A stretch of 64,000 nucleotides of DNA from Diplonema japonicum (lineage: Eukaryota; Euglenozoa; Diplonemea; Diplonemida; Diplonemidae). The notes under the pieces are model-generated. The model did no database searches. It saw only the letters and a list, made by a program, of their open reading frames with translations, and had not been told where the DNA came from. The DNA lies in NCBI GenBank assembly GCA_964019335.1, contig OZ025657.1, forward strand, positions 248,001 through 312,000, given 5' to 3'. Below, piece after piece: positions 29,037 to 40,628 of this stretch. The position numbers and the translations under genes were made by a program. Position 1 is the first letter of the stretch; every line of letters begins with the position of its first letter.

Positions 29037-32000
29037 CTACAGCATGAAGGCTTCTTGCTTCTTCTTGTTTTTGACGGCCCTACGGACCCAGTCGGGTTTC
29101 TTTAGCACCAGCATTCCTTTCAAAGGCCTTCCCGTGATACGGGACTGCTGCAGCGTGCAAGATGTGGCATGAGAAAATAAAGATGACATGACAGCCGTGA
29201 TGGTACTGAGTTCCTCTACCTTGAGGTGCGGGTCTTGAGGGTGGTCAATCTGCAGGAGAAGGTCGTAATCAGAAGGGACGCGGATGGCAAGGTGATAGGA
29301 GTCCGCGAACAGCAGCTCGCGCACGTTGCTGATCCGAATGGTGCGCTTCACGGCACCGTTGGGGTCTGCTAGGTACACTGCTTTTTCCGATAGTACCAGA
29401 ACGCGAGCCTGCACACGTTTTGCCCCGATTTTCTTGACTAATCCAATGTAATACACATTACTTGTTGCCTTCATTAAAGCTAGTGTGAACCTTTCCTGCA
29501 GCGAGTACGGTAGATTCGTCGCTTCTACAATCGGCTTCTGCTTTATGGCAGATGCCTGCTTTGGCTTCGGCTCTGGCAGCCCTTTCGCAACAGCAGGGTC
29601 CAAAGCAGACGGCAGCATCTCCAACGTTTCCACAACAACCGTACTACGCTTCTCCGCTAGCGCTGCTAGCATGACCGCCTTCAGGTCGTCGATAGTGTGG
29701 ACAGCACGTTCGTCCGCCGTTAGGATTGTGGTGTTCTCTCGCATCCCTGCTTTCATCGCGTTGCTGTCTTTGTCTATGCCCACGACTGCCACTGCACGTT
29801 GTGTCTCTTGGTAGTGGATCCCCATCGTCTCTTCCAGTTTTAGAATGTGTTTCTTCGTCGTTCCGGAGTTCACAAATACATACACTGGTACCGCAACCGG
29901 CTCCCTCACCTCCTTAAGCATCGTGTCCTCTAGCTTCTCCCTCCTTTTAGTTGAGACTATGTTTGGTCGGTGGTTCCGAAGTATTTCGAACACCTCGTCC
30001 ACATCCTCCAGCCCAGGCAGCTTCAGAGTCTCGTACTTCTTGGAGAAGAGCACCAAAGACGTCGTCGTGATGAGCACCTCGCTGATGTCGTCGTGCGACA
30101 GCAGTTGGCGCGCAGCAGAGCAGAAAGTATAAACTGCTTCGGGAGTGATGACGCACACCCCTGTGTGTTCGCCCCTCACCGTGCAGCAGTACTCCACATC
30201 CGGCACACCATACTCCAGCAGCCACGTGATATGGCGTCCGTACTCAACGGGGAGCTGCGTCAGTTTGTTAATTGGCTTCCAGGACGACCCAATGAGGTGA
30301 ACGTAGCCGTCTTCCCTTATCCCATCTTGGTCTGCAAGGGCTACTTCCATGGCATGGTCGGTTGTGAGGCACGGCACCGGTGGGATGTTTGGGCGCATCC
30401 CCCAATCGGCCTTCGAGATGGTGAGCTGCCCGGGTACATCTTCATGGTCATAGCAGATGTTAAGCGCTGTGGGGTTGCTGTCAGCTGCCGTCATAGACGA
30501 GTGCGTGGCGCGGAAGATGTTGATGATCTTCTTGACTTGCTCAGGGCCCTCCACCACACGCACGAGGACATCGTTGTGCTCCTTAGACTTGATACCCACC
30601 CAGTCCTCCTTCCCTTTGGGCACATAGAGCGCGTCGATGTCCACCATGTTGACGTACCTGGACACAGTGCCCTGCGGGCGGAAGAGGAAGACACAAGGTT
30701 GGGTGATGAGGAGTATACGTCGCTTGGTGTTGTCAAAGGCGGAACCAGACTGCATGACAACACCTGCGTAGTGCAGGGCAAGGGTGCGGCCTCCGGTGAC
30801 AGAAGACATGGTTTGGAGAAGGTCGCGAGGGAGGCCTGCGAAGCCGACGTATTGTAAACCTGTCTCGGAGGAACGTCCGATCACGCCGCGGCCCTGTGCG
30901 TGCACAGGAGACATAGGCGGCATGTTCATGTCGACTTCCTTTTCGGCGACGACGGTCCTCTCAGGCGGCGGAGTTGCCTCCTTTTGACTTCCGAAGGTTA
31001 TGGTGAGAACACCGCCGACACGCCGTTCAAGCGCAGCGCTCACGTCGTCGAACGGTGAGCCGTTGATGAGAAGGATCTCGCGTCCGACATATGCGGACGC
31101 ACCTGCTGCATCAGAAGGGGAGCCGGGCTGCACGCGGCTGAGCACCAGCTTTTCGGAGTGGATAACGATGCCAAGAGGAGTCCCTGCAGGGCTTGGGATG
31201 CATATCGTGTCCTGTGGGGGTGAAGCGAGGGAACCCGATGAGATGGGGGATGCAACGGAGAAGAGCGTTGGGGACTTGGCCTGGACGTTCGGTTCACCAC
31301 CGAGCTCAGCGTACTCAGGGTGCTCATCCAAGATGGAGGGGCGGCGCTTGATTGACGACTTTGTCCTCGTAGTAGTGCGGGTGGGCAGGGACATGGCGGT
31401 GGACGACGACGCGGAGTTCTCACGGGATATAGTGCGCTCGCCGAAGAAGGGAGGGTCCACTGCAGCAGGGGTCTCCGCCACCAGAGGGCGGAACCGCTCG
31501 TCCTCCAGAACCATGAATACACCTCTGATTTTAGATCTTTTTGTGTCGCGTCTGTCATAGCTCCATTTAACTCCACCCCCTCCTTGCATGATCTCCTGAC
31601 CCTTCTCCATGTCGAAGGGAAAGGTGCCTCGCACTGTGAACTCCTCGATCTCGGACCATTCTGAACCCCGTGCTGTGCGCCTCCGGATTATAAGAAGCTG
31701 CTCGTCCGTGAACTGAAGGTAAGCGATGCCATGCCCGGAGTTGCCCTTCCACGCAACAACAGGTCCCTTCCGTTTTCCTTTGTCAGTGATCACACATGGC
31801 GGGCCATGCTGAACTTCAAGATTTCCACTGGAAATACCGTGCAGGGTAGAGGGGATGTCTTGCGGGGTGGCTGGGTTTGCAGCACCAGAAGTGACAACAG
31901 AAGATCCCGACGAGGCCAAAGACGACGATGGGGAAACAGATGAGCTTGTGAATGCAGGAGTGAACAGAGGCTCGGGGTGGGATGTTGGGAGGGCTTTCAT

Positions 32001-32381
32001 CGCAACAGGGCTCTGCATCTGCTGGGCACCTGTTACGAAAACACCTGAGCGAGGCTCGACGAAACGCGACAGAACACTTCCGAAATAAGCCGATTTTTCA
32101 GTATTTTCGAATACCGTCTCGATTCTTCTTGTTTCCCCTTCGGTGCAGCGGACGGTGTTTCCGGTGACCTCGATTTCCGTGAGATTGCACAGCTTCGCCG
32201 CAACCTTCACTTTGGAACTTGTACTGCACACAAACAGTGTTTTTCCAGTCGCCACCACCACTCGTTCCCTGCCGTCGCATCTTGCCTTTCCTATGAAATA
32301 TGTGTCAGAGTTGCCTATCAACGCCCCAAAGGCCGGCCGTAGGTCCTCTGGGATGTCTTGTGTTCGAAACCTTCCTTGCAT
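29037..32381 (-). CDS. Multi-domain scaffold with PH-like and PDZ domains
   Basis: 1,114 residues, one exon. I see four PH-like modules by their strand pattern: residues about 25-110 (RERVVVATGKTLFVC), about 560-640 (RRILLITQPCVFLFRPQG), about 705-810 (TGVCVITPEAVYTFC) and about 985-1085 (ARVLVLSEKAVYLAD). A PDZ-like domain lies at about 390-465 (GTPLGIVIHSEKLVLSRVQPG and GREILLINGSPFDD), and a second PDZ-like at about 850-920 (AVAVVGIDKDSNAMKAGM). Long Ser/Thr-rich linkers separate them. Such proteins usually organise membrane or cytoskeletal signalling. The partial gene at 1-212 has a similar strand motif. Domain calls are by pattern, not search. Confidence 0.68.
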   Translation of the reverse strand: MQGRFRTQDIPEDLRPAFGALIGNSDTYFIGKARCDGRERVVVATGKTLFVCSTSSKVKVAAKLCNLTEIEVTGNTVRCTEGETRRIETVFENTEKSAYFGSVLSRFVEPRSGVFVTGAQQMQSPVAMKALPTSHPEPLFTPAFTSSSVSPSSSLASSGSSVVTSGAANPATPQDIPSTLHGISSGNLEVQHGPPCVITDKGKRKGPVVAWKGNSGHGIAYLQFTDEQLLIIRRRTARGSEWSEIEEFTVRGTFPFDMEKGQEIMQGGGGVKWSYDRRDTKRSKIRGVFMVLEDERFRPLVAETPAAVDPPFFGERTISRENSASSSTAMSLPTRTTTRTKSSIKRRPSILDEHPEYAELGGEPNVQAKSPTLFSVASPISSGSLASPPQDTICIPSPAGTPLGIVIHSEKLVLSRVQPGSPSDAAGASAYVGREILLINGSPFDDVSAALERRVGGVLTITFGSQKEATPPPERTVVAEKEVDMNMPPMSPVHAQGRGVIGRSSETGLQYVGFAGLPRDLLQTMSSVTGGRTLALHYAGVVMQSGSAFDNTKRRILLITQPCVFLFRPQGTVSRYVNMVDIDALYVPKGKEDWVGIKSKEHNDVLVRVVEGPEQVKKIINIFRATHSSMTAADSNPTALNICYDHEDVPGQLTISKADWGMRPNIPPVPCLTTDHAMEVALADQDGIREDGYVHLIGSSWKPINKLTQLPVEYGRHITWLLEYGVPDVEYCCTVRGEHTGVCVITPEAVYTFCSAARQLLSHDDISEVLITTTSLVLFSKKYETLKLPGLEDVDEVFEILRNHRPNIVSTKRREKLEDTMLKEVREPVAVPVYVFVNSGTTKKHILKLEETMGIHYQETQRAVAVVGIDKDSNAMKAGMRENTTILTADERAVHTIDDLKAVMLAALAEKRSTVVVETLEMLPSALDPAVAKGLPEPKPKQASAIKQKPIVEATNLPYSLQERFTLALMKATSNVYYIGLVKKIGAKRVQARVLVLSEKAVYLADPNGAVKRTIRISNVRELLFADSYHLAIRVPSDYDLLLQIDHPQDPHLKVEELSTITAVMSSLFSHATSCTLQQSRITGRPLKGMLVLKKPDWVRRAVKNKKKQEAFML

Positions 32382-34266
32382 CTTCGCATTTCAAGAAAAA
32401 AGAAAGGGGAAAAAAAGGGGCTGTCCGTGTGTGTGTGTTTTTCTTTTCTCTTTTTATAAGAAAAAAAAGAAAATATGAACTCGAAAAAGAAAAAAAGAAT
32501 CTTTAAAAAAAATAAAGGGTTTTGTCATATAGGAGGACGGGGGGGACGGGGGGGGTGTGCGTGTTTCCTTTTTTTTTTATTACTCCCTTTTCCTTCCCTT
32601 CCCCCCTTCTTATTTAAAAAAGCCTTCCTTGCCGCCTAATTGCAGTAAAATATTTTGTGGGGGGGGTAATAAAAAAAAATTTAAAGAGGCGTATGGTGCC
32701 ACCCCCCATGTTCATTCTACATCAGTGGTAATAGGAAGGTTTGCACAAAAAAAAAAGGAATGAAAAAAGTGTGCTGAAGGGAAACCTGCAGTATGCATGA
32801 GGATCACTTGTTCATGATTACCTCTGCTTTCGGCTTGGATTGAGAAACAGGGGAGAATGAGAGGGAAATGGGACTATGGGTCTATCATGCGTAGTTGCTT
32901 CTTTTTTTAAAAAAGGGGGGAGTGCGAGAAAGGGCAAATAATGAATATTTCTTCTTACGTGCTACTTTTTTTTTTTTTTTTTTTTTTCAAAGCAATCACC
33001 CAAAGCTACTAATCATATCATAACAATTCTTTTTTTTTTTAATTTTTATTTTCTTCGTTTCTTGGTGAGATGGAACAAAAAAAAAAGGAAAAACAACAAC
33101 GTAGCTTCTGATATAGCGTCTTAAACCGTCCAAAGCCTAGAATTAGGCTCGGCTTTCTTTTATGGGGGGGGGGAATAAATTGCCCGATAATGGCAAAAAA
33201 AAAAAACGGTGGGACATGGTGTGGTCAGAAAAAAAGGAAAAAAAAAAAAGGAAAAAAGAGACAGAATGGAAGGGTTCTTTTCTCCAAAATGAAGTAGCTG
33301 CTAAAATAAGGGGGGGGGGTGGGTGGGTGGGAATGGAGAAAAGGTGAAAGTATGCGATCCTAAGTAGCAGTTGGTTTTCTTTCCCCCCAATAATACTTAT
33401 TATTTTCTATTCTTGCCCCCCCCCCCCCCCCCCGGTAGTGCGGAAAAGGAAGAAACGCCAGTTTCTGCTTTTTTTTTTTCTTTTTTTTTTTTTTAACACT
33501 CATGTTTTTGGACCACGCGAGCACACATTTCTTTTACCCTTATACACTGACTAGATATCGGTTCTTGAGCCCACCCCCCCCGCCCCCCATCCCACTCCCC
33601 ATTTCCTTGCGTCTCATTCATTGTGTAACACCAAACCCTTTGTCTCTCTTCTCCAGCTTTTTTTTTTTTTTTAATGTTTTCTTTTTTTTGTTGTTTAAAA
33701 ATTCTCCCTTCCTTTTTTTCATATTTTCTTTATGTTTTTTCTTTTCCCTCACCCCCCCCCCCCCCAACTTAACACAATTCCTTTTTTTTTGAAAAAAAAA
33801 AGATCTCTTTTCTTTACAAATATATAATTACTCAAAACGGGGAAGTGGGTGAGTCAATCAAAAAGAAATATGTGGAGGAAAAGAAATACGGAGGGGGGAG
33901 GGGTGAAACAAAAAAGGACGTAAGAGAACCAGATTGGTGTTTTTTTTTATTCATGTCCCCCTTTTTTTCTTCTCATTCTTTCTTCTTTTTTTTTTGAGTG
34001 TGTGTGTTTAAAAATATTTCTTTTTCTATTCTTTTTTCTTTTTTTTTTAAAAAATTAGGAAAGACCGTTTTCGAAAAAAAAAAGAGGGACCAAAAAAAAA
34101 AAAAAAAAAAAAGGTGGTGGTAGAGAAGAGAGAAGAAAAAAAATGCAATTGTAAGACACCAGATTTAATTATATTTACCCCCCTTTTTTTTTCAACAGAA
34201 ATTCACGAAGAAAAAAAAAAAAAAAAAAAAAAAAAAAGTGTTTTTTTCCCATCATTCTCCTCATTT
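32382..34266. other. Long homopolymer-rich intergenic region
   Basis: 1.9 kb with many A, T, G and C runs (for example C16 at 33418, A runs at 34095 and 34215). No gene supported on either strand. Confidence 0.6.
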
Positions 34267-36056
34267 TCACTTTTGCACCGTGCGTCTAGCAGATTCACGG
34301 TACTGCGCAGCGGGTGTCACTTGAGCAGATTGGGGTGGCTGCTGCGGGCTCACATTGCGGTTATGGTTAATCACAGGAATAGGCGATTGCCTGGATTTTT
34401 TTTGTTGTAAATCAAATGTCTCTCCATACAATCTGGTGACACCCCCGCTTCTGTGAACTTTGAGCAGCGCCCCGACGGCAGCTCGCGACGCACTCCCCCC
34501 AAGGTTATGCAGGTTTATAGATTTCCGAGGCGACGCCTGAGGCTTCTTAACAGTATCCAATGGAGTGTTTGTACTAACAGAAGCCTCATCTATCCAAGTA
34601 CGAATGGCGTCCATTCCATCACGCCTTGAAGATAAGCCTTGCTGGCCAGGCACACGGTCTACTTTTGCTAGCTCACGGAGTTCGTTGTTTAACTCGATTC
34701 CACCATCAAGACCGCCTACGTAAGTTACAACGTCCTGTTCTATAACAGCGGTTTCAAAGTCCATCATCCCCTTGAATCGAAGGATAAGAGGGCTCATTCC
34801 TTCAGGGGTCAGATCGACCATCCCGCAGATTGCGTGCAAGGGTGCTGGGTCGATGTCGATGTCTTCCGTGTCTTTCATGAAATTCGCGAAGTACTCGTGG
34901 CCGACAATCACCGCGGCGGCGAGCAGTCGGTGGACAGTACGCTTGGAGATGATCCTGCCGTGCGCACGGATGCGGTCTGCATAGATCAACGCAGCTAAGA
35001 CAGCAGGACGGCCGTCGAGCCATCCTAACCCAGACGGTTCGTAGAAATATCTAAAATAACTACCGATTTCAAAAGTTTTTGTCTCAGTAGACGAGACGCT
35101 TGACACACCGTGCACCACACTGGACCGTCTTGGCAACCGGTACATGGACCCCACGTTGTCAGCGTAGCCCGCATTGAGGGAGTTGTAGATGTGTTCTTCT
35201 AACTCGGTGACGCCGATTCTCAGCACCTCCTCGAACTCTGCCGTGTCGCCTATCACGGATATGTCGCATTTTTCCTGTTCGAGAACAACTGATGCTTCGC
35301 TTTCTTTATCAATGGTTTTCCATGCTGAGGCGTTGGCGACCTCTGCCCTTTGGTCCACCACCTCTGATTCTATGACAGGAGTCCCGCTGCCCTTTCGTAC
35401 CTCCCATCTCGACGTTTCACTGTTAAACACGATTTCCGACCCTTTCGAGCCTGTCCATTTTGGAAGGGTACTGTCTGTGAAGGAGAGCAGGTACCTCCCC
35501 TCTACGTCTGGTGTTGTTGGTGACGCGACGCACAGACGAAGGTTGACCGGAGCCCGTGGGACCTTGAGAGGCGCTGCAAGAGAGAAACACCGTGATGGGT
35601 TACGCAACGGAGGGGTGGCAGCCCTTTTGGGCATTTCTTCTAAGGATGGCTTGTGGGATGGCTGTTGGGATGCCTCGATTTTCTTTCTTACGACTTCGGA
35701 AGCCGACCCACTTCTCGGGCTACAGGAACTGCTTACAACCTTTGGCCGTTTGTGGCTTGGCGACACTCCAGGTGAGTGGCCAGGGCTGCTGGGTCTGCTG
35801 AGCCCCCAAACCTGACCACCTACACCGCTTTGTGACAGCTTTACATTCACGCTACCTGAGCTCTCTCGATTGTCTGGTGTAGGTGATTCTAACAATTGCC
35901 CATGCCGGCCAGATGACGAGAGATGCCTAGCCTCCTTACCGAATGAGGAATGGGGTAACCGATTCTGTGATTTTGTTTTTTTTGTTTTATATTGTTTTTT
36001 TTTGTGTTGCATACCGCAGGCCGAGGGGACTGTCCTCCGTTTCCGGACCCGTTCAT
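34267..36056 (-). CDS. PHO80-like cyclin
   Basis: Two exons: 36056-36015 (MNGSGNGGQSPRPA) and 35964-34267, over a 50-nt intron (GTATGCAAC...AAATCACAG), 579 residues. The cyclin box lies in the middle: AALIYADRIRAHG, ISKRTVHRLLAAAVIVGHEYFANFM, then TPEGMSPLILRF. The RIR/VHRLLAA pattern is that of PHO80/CYC2-type cyclins, which bind CDKs. Flanks are Ser/Pro-rich and low complexity. The open frame extends upstream without ATG through intergenic A-rich DNA; splicing gives a clean ATG, so I use that. It could pair with the CDK-like kinase at 3113-4987, which is speculation. Confidence 0.72.
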
Positions 36057-36726
36057 GTCCACCCCCTCTCTCTGTCTCTCTCTCCCCCCTTCCCCCCTTT
36101 GTTGTATTTTTTTTTTTTTTTTTTGTTTTTCGTTGGGTGCTTTTTTTTTTTTTTAAAAAAAAGTAATGGAACAAAACAGAGAAATATGGATAGAAGGGGT
36201 AAAAAAAAAAAAAAAAAAAAAAAAAATAGAATAAAGGGGGAAGGTGGTTACTTCCAGAAAAATAAATAAAGAAAGAAAGAAAAAGAACAGAAGAAGAAAA
36301 ACTATATTACTCTGCTACGGTTTACTTTACCCCCTCCCCTTCTTTTTCCTCTTCTTCCCTTTTTCATTGTACCGTTTTCGCGAACAAAAAAAGGGGTCGG
36401 TTGACTACTACTCTTTTTAGCAATAACAATTCACTACTCAATATTTTGTTTTTCTTGTTCAAGCAAAAAAGAAAAAGAAAAAGAAAACGTCGTATAACGC
36501 TAAGAAGAAGAAAAAAAAAAACAAGGGAGCTAGCTGTTTGTTCGTACGTACCCCTGGGGGGGCAGAAACCTGGGGAAAGCTTTTTAACCCGTCGTTGCCA
36601 GTGTTCCCCTTTTAAGAGGAAAAAAAAAACTCGATGATTTAAAGGAAGCCGGTGGGGGCACCCTGCACAAGCACCATTTACTTGATTAGAGGGGGCGCAC
36701 CTCGGCCTAGCTGTAGCTTCTTCTGC

Positions 36727-36772
<46 letters not shown>

Positions 36773-37605
36773 ATTTTTAGCATTTTTGTGCACGCGGTAT
36801 AAATCCTGCTACTTTTTTTTTTTTTGTTGCACAAAATTGTGCTAACTGATACATCTGCCTACGCATGTGTATGTACAGCATCAGAATTGTGTTGCCCAAT
36901 CAGACTTTGCAAAATACATATAATTTAATAATCTACATTTGCAACATGAAACAAGGGGGGGGGGGGGGGTCATTTTCACATTTTCCAACAAAAACAAAAA
37001 AAAAAACGTAATACGTAACCCCCTAGGCCACGCGTCATATCCCAAAAGGGTTTGTGGCAGTACTCTTGTCCTCATAAGGCAAGAGACACCTTTGAAGGCT
37101 CCGTGCCCAGTAGGTTAGAGTGCACTGTGGGCAAGGCTATAACAAAGGGGGGATAACAGAGAGGTGAATAAGAGAATGCAATTTGGTTCTAAAAAAAAAC
37201 TAGTTTGACCTGCCCTATAAAATAGCTCATTACGCTGCCATCAACTAGTTTTCTTTTTTTTTTTTTTTTTTTTGAATCTCGACAATAATACAAAACAAAG
37301 CAAAAGTAAGTCGACGCAAAATCTTCCCCGCTCGAAAAGAAAAGGAAATAAAGAGATGAGATAAAGGAGGTTCCTGTCTTGGAACGTCCCCCTTGTCTCT
37401 ACTTATCTACCCCTTTCTCCCTTCTGGGGAAATAAAATACGATGTCACGCTTTTACCATCAATTATACGTCTGTTTTTTTTTTCTTTTTCTTTTTTTTTT
37501 TTTTTTTTTCCTCCCCTTTTTTTTCTTCTTCTAAATCAGAGCCCCTCCCCTCCCAAAAAAAGAATAGGAGAGTTGTTCTTTGTTTTCCTTCTTGGTGTTT
37601 CTGTT

Positions 37606-37649
<44 letters not shown>

Positions 37650-37732
37650 CTTTTTTGGGATTCACATGAAGTCAGCTCTCACGAGGGAAGCGAGATAAAA
37701 ATGACATAAAAGGGGAGGGAAACCGTAAACCT

Positions 37733-37773
<41 letters not shown>

Positions 37774-37807
37774 CTAACCTGAAAAGATTCGAGAGGTATC
37801 GAAGCGG
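36057..37807. other. Homopolymer-rich intergenic region
   Basis: Holds A46-like (36729-36769) and G/T runs. A segment at 36680-36698 (ACTTGATTAGAGGGGGCG) resembles ACTTGATTACAGGGGGCG at 60159 and 63736. A short stem of GCCCAGT with ACTGTGGGC lies at 37107-37133. No gene. Confidence 0.5.
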
Positions 37808-38306
37808 AAAAAAAAAAAAAGAAATTCACTATGATAGGAACGAAGTGGTTAGCAACGGCCCGCCGCGGTGGCGTGCCTACCTTATGATGCTCCCCTTTTG
37901 GGGTCGTTCCCTGCTACCCACCGTAGTGCCTAGCTGTCGTTTATATCTTCCAATCCTTTCTTTCCGGTAATCTTCTCTCAGTCCTTTCAGCTTGGTCGCC
38001 GTCAGCCCCGATGCAAACAGGGCCCTCCTATCAAAGCCAACGACGTGGTCGCGGCCAATGGATCGTAGTGATCTCACCTTCTTGCATGACTGCGCCGGAA
38101 AAGCGCGTCTCCTCTTCTCCCTCATCCATGTCGCTTGCAGCGTATCCAGGATCCGCTTGATCCTCACCGCCTTCTTGTCGATGTCAATCGTCGTGTTGAT
38201 GTTAACCCCCAGCGTCTTCTTCGTGTAGCACTCGAAGTCAATCGCCAGCTCGATCGCCGACACGGACGTTCCCTCCTCCGCCCACCGCAGCGCAGCCAGC
38301 CATCTC
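37808..38306 (-). mobile_element. 5'-truncated LINE, subfamily with distinct 3' end
   Basis: A 143-residue frame (37877-38308) matches the C-terminus of the LINE at 43339: WLAALRWAEEG, SAIELAIDFE, and ending in KGSIIR before stop. The 3' tail (37808-37876) recurs at 60278-60424, 60483-60526 and 63855-64000. A runs on the plus strand flank both ends (A13 left, A28 right). Confidence 0.7.
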
Positions 38307-38337
<31 letters not shown>

Positions 38338-38669
38338 TCAGCTGATTGTTTCTCAGATAGCTTGTCCGTTTTCCCTACTTTGGGTGAAAACGGCTTTGTT
38401 TGTGTGCAAGCCGTTTGCACCTAAGTTGGGGGGTAGACGGGCTCTTTTTTTTTTTTTTTTTCTTTACAATCAATTCTTTTCAAAGTTGTGTACTTGTTCC
38501 AGCAATAAGAGAGAAAAGAATTCATATTCGACAAAAAAAAAACCCCCCCAGAATAATATCCCCACGCGACTTCAACAGCTTCCGTCGTCTCAAGAGGCAG
38601 CTCCGTTTTCTTTTCGTAAACGGCCTCCACGTGCACCAGCGTCTCGCTCGTTCAAAGAAGTACGGTACC
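38307..38669. other. Intergenic
   Basis: A and T runs; no gene seen. Confidence 0.5.
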
Positions 38670-39827
38670 TCACGTGTAAAGTGGAAGGTTTGAGGTGATA
38701 GTGACGTAGCAGATCGGGCAGGAAGTCGCCGAGTTGGAACAAGCTAGGCACATAGTGTAGTGCCCGCAAGGGACGGAGGCGACCTGACGGGGTGCTGTGT
38801 TGCAGAGGTTGCAGAACTTGTGCTTCGTAGGGGTTGTGTTGGGTTCCTTAGTTTCTTCCTCTTCGCTCCCTTTATCTTGTTCCGCCTTTTCTTTTTTCTC
38901 TCGGGCCACTTCTTCTTCGACCCGCTTCTGGTGGAGCCGGCACACCTCACGGTGCCCGTTAAAAAACGTAGGGTGCACATGGTTCTCACAAACCGGGCAC
39001 ATACTGATATTAACGTTTGACTTCTCCACATCGATCCTGCCATGGATGTCCCGTCTGCATATAGGACAGGTGTTGATTTTAATTGTACACCCCGAACAGC
39101 ACGCCCAGTGCCCGCATGGTTCGAAGGCGATGTTCTTTCTGAACTCGAAACAGATGACGCAGAGCTCTTCCTCGTCGATGTCCTCGCTTCCGGTCTTCCC
39201 GCGTCCCTCGTTCTGCTCGTTTCCTCTTTTGCACACTTCAACGTGTCCTGCAATGAGCATCGGGTGCAGCATTTCCCCGCAGTACCCACACGACACCGGT
39301 TCGTTCTTCGGCCCCGCCTCCCTTTCTTGTTTTCGTTGGTTCAGTCTGCACATCTCGATGTGTCCATCTGATATCTCAGCGCTTACCGTTTCATTGCAAT
39401 GTGGACAGACGACAATTTCCACACGGGTTGTGGTGACCCTGTGGAACCTTGCCTGTGTCGTTGTTGTTGTAGTTGTAGTTGTTGTGCGGCTGTTGTTGTT
39501 GCTGGTCTGACGGCACCGTGCAGCTTGTTCTGTTGTGCATGGTGTGCACATCTGTTGTGGTGTACAACGGGGCATAAAGGAGGATGGCATACCTTAACCT
39601 GGCCTCTACCCCGTTTTGTGCAGCATGTGGAACAGAATATTTTTCCGCACCTGTTTTTGGGAGATAAGGGGGAAGGGTGGGTCATACGTCCTGCAGTGGT
39701 GCTTCCTCTTCAGGAACGCGAACTTCTTTCCGCACAGTCTGCAGTTGCTCACTGTGGAATCCCGCTCCCACTGGACGCCATCGGGCCGTTGTTGCCGCCT
39801 TGTTCCGCAGTTCTGGCAGTTCCCCAT
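38670..39827 (-). CDS. FYVE-type zinc finger protein with two RING domains
   Basis: Three exons: 39827-39688, 39650-39593, 39551-38670, introns 37 and 41 nt, 359 residues. Exon 1 has the start of a FYVE finger (CRLCGKKFAFLKRKHHCR); exons 2 and 3 complete it (TCGKIFCSTCC, then MCTPC). No single open frame shows this, but the splices restore the full Cys pattern. Next come two C2HC-like fingers (CPHCNETV...HIEMC, CGYCGEML...HVEVC), a RING (CVICFEFRKNIAFEPCGHW...CPICR), a third C2HC and a second RING at the C-terminus (CNLCNTAP...CGHYTMC...CPIC). Likely an E3 ligase acting at PI3P membranes. Confidence 0.78.
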
Positions 39828-39939
39828 GGTGGTCCTCCCTCCCCCCCTGTTTTAAAAAATCAAAGAGAATGTAAGAGAAAAAAAAAAAAGTAAGTAGTAA
39901 TATTATAACAAAAATGAAAAAAATCTATAAGTACAAAAA

Positions 39940-40200
39940 TCAATATGTAGACGCTGTCACTGGGGACCACTGTTGGCTGGCTCTGTCGTTTACGTTCTCT
40001 GGCTCCAACATGCGTGACGTGCCGTCTCCCGTCTCGTTTTTCCCATTTTCGACCAGCCCAAAAGGCTGGAACCCACTGCAGTCAGTGACAACATTTTGCA
40101 GTGTGGCTACTACGGCCGCCTCCTCTAAGAGGATCTGGTTGACACCAGGAAGGTCAGATCGGGTCGGGGTGGGGGTGCACACGAAGGATGCATAATTCAT
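39940..40200 (-). CDS. Small unknown protein (86 residues)
   Basis: ATG at 40200 after GAGAGAAA, stop TGA. The N-terminal half (MNYASFVCTPTPTRSDLPG then ILLEEAAVVATLQNVV) is helical and mixed; the C-terminal half is polar. No homology recognised. Composition differs from the surrounding homopolymer DNA, which supports it being coding. Confidence 0.4.
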   Translation of the reverse strand: MNYASFVCTPTPTRSDLPGVNQILLEEAAVVATLQNVVTDCSGFQPFGLVENGKNETGDGTSRMLEPENVNDRASQQWSPVTASTY

Positions 40201-40252
40201 TTTCTCTCTCTTCCCCCCTTTTTCCTATACTTTTTGTTGAATAGAAATGCAG

Positions 40253-40289
<37 letters not shown>

Positions 40290-40325
40290 AAAAAAGAAAA
40301 AAAGAAAGAAGCTAATTCACGAAAA

Positions 40326-40455
40326 AATCTCCGCACACAAAAAAAGTGCTCCGGTTGCTGATATCACGTCATAACACGAATAAATGCAGTCGTTCTTCAG
40401 ACTGGTCTTCTTCAGCTCCTTCAGCTTGTCCGGTGTCTCTTGCCAAAGCCTATCG
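40326..40455 (-). mobile_element. Degenerate LINE fragment
   Basis: Minus-strand reading gives ETPDKLKELKKTSLKND, like QTAQKLQELKGTYKKER in the LINE at 43339. Confidence 0.4.
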
Positions 40456-40552
40456 CAAAACAAAAAAAGTCGATTCTTTTTTAAAGGGGTCTAGGGATCC
40501 TGAGCTGAGCAGTAAAATAACATTTGGTGGGTAGACCTCTAGACCCTAAGAA

Positions 40553-40600
40553 AACTCAAAGTGCAGGACAACCCCCTCATGGAGGGCCGCCCTAGAAAGA
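40553..40600 (-). mobile_element. Solo LINE 3' tail
   Basis: CTCAAAGTGCAGGACAACC then GGAGGGCCGCCCTA on the plus strand, as in the other tails, followed by an A9 run. Confidence 0.5.
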
Positions 40601-40628
40601 AAAAAAAAAGGAATTGAGGGAGAAACCT

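Noticed and set aside
33502-33792. Poly-Phe/Lys frames in intergenic DNA (here and near 36364, 37393, 55243, 57334)
   Set aside because: They translate homopolymers only.
36057-36174. Longer cyclin N-terminus starting at 36174
   Set aside because: It needs a TTG start and reads A/T homopolymers; a spliced ATG at 36056 fits better.
37069-37150. tRNA-like or rRNA-like short stems
   Set aside because: No cloverleaf with a T-loop consensus was found here or elsewhere in the window.
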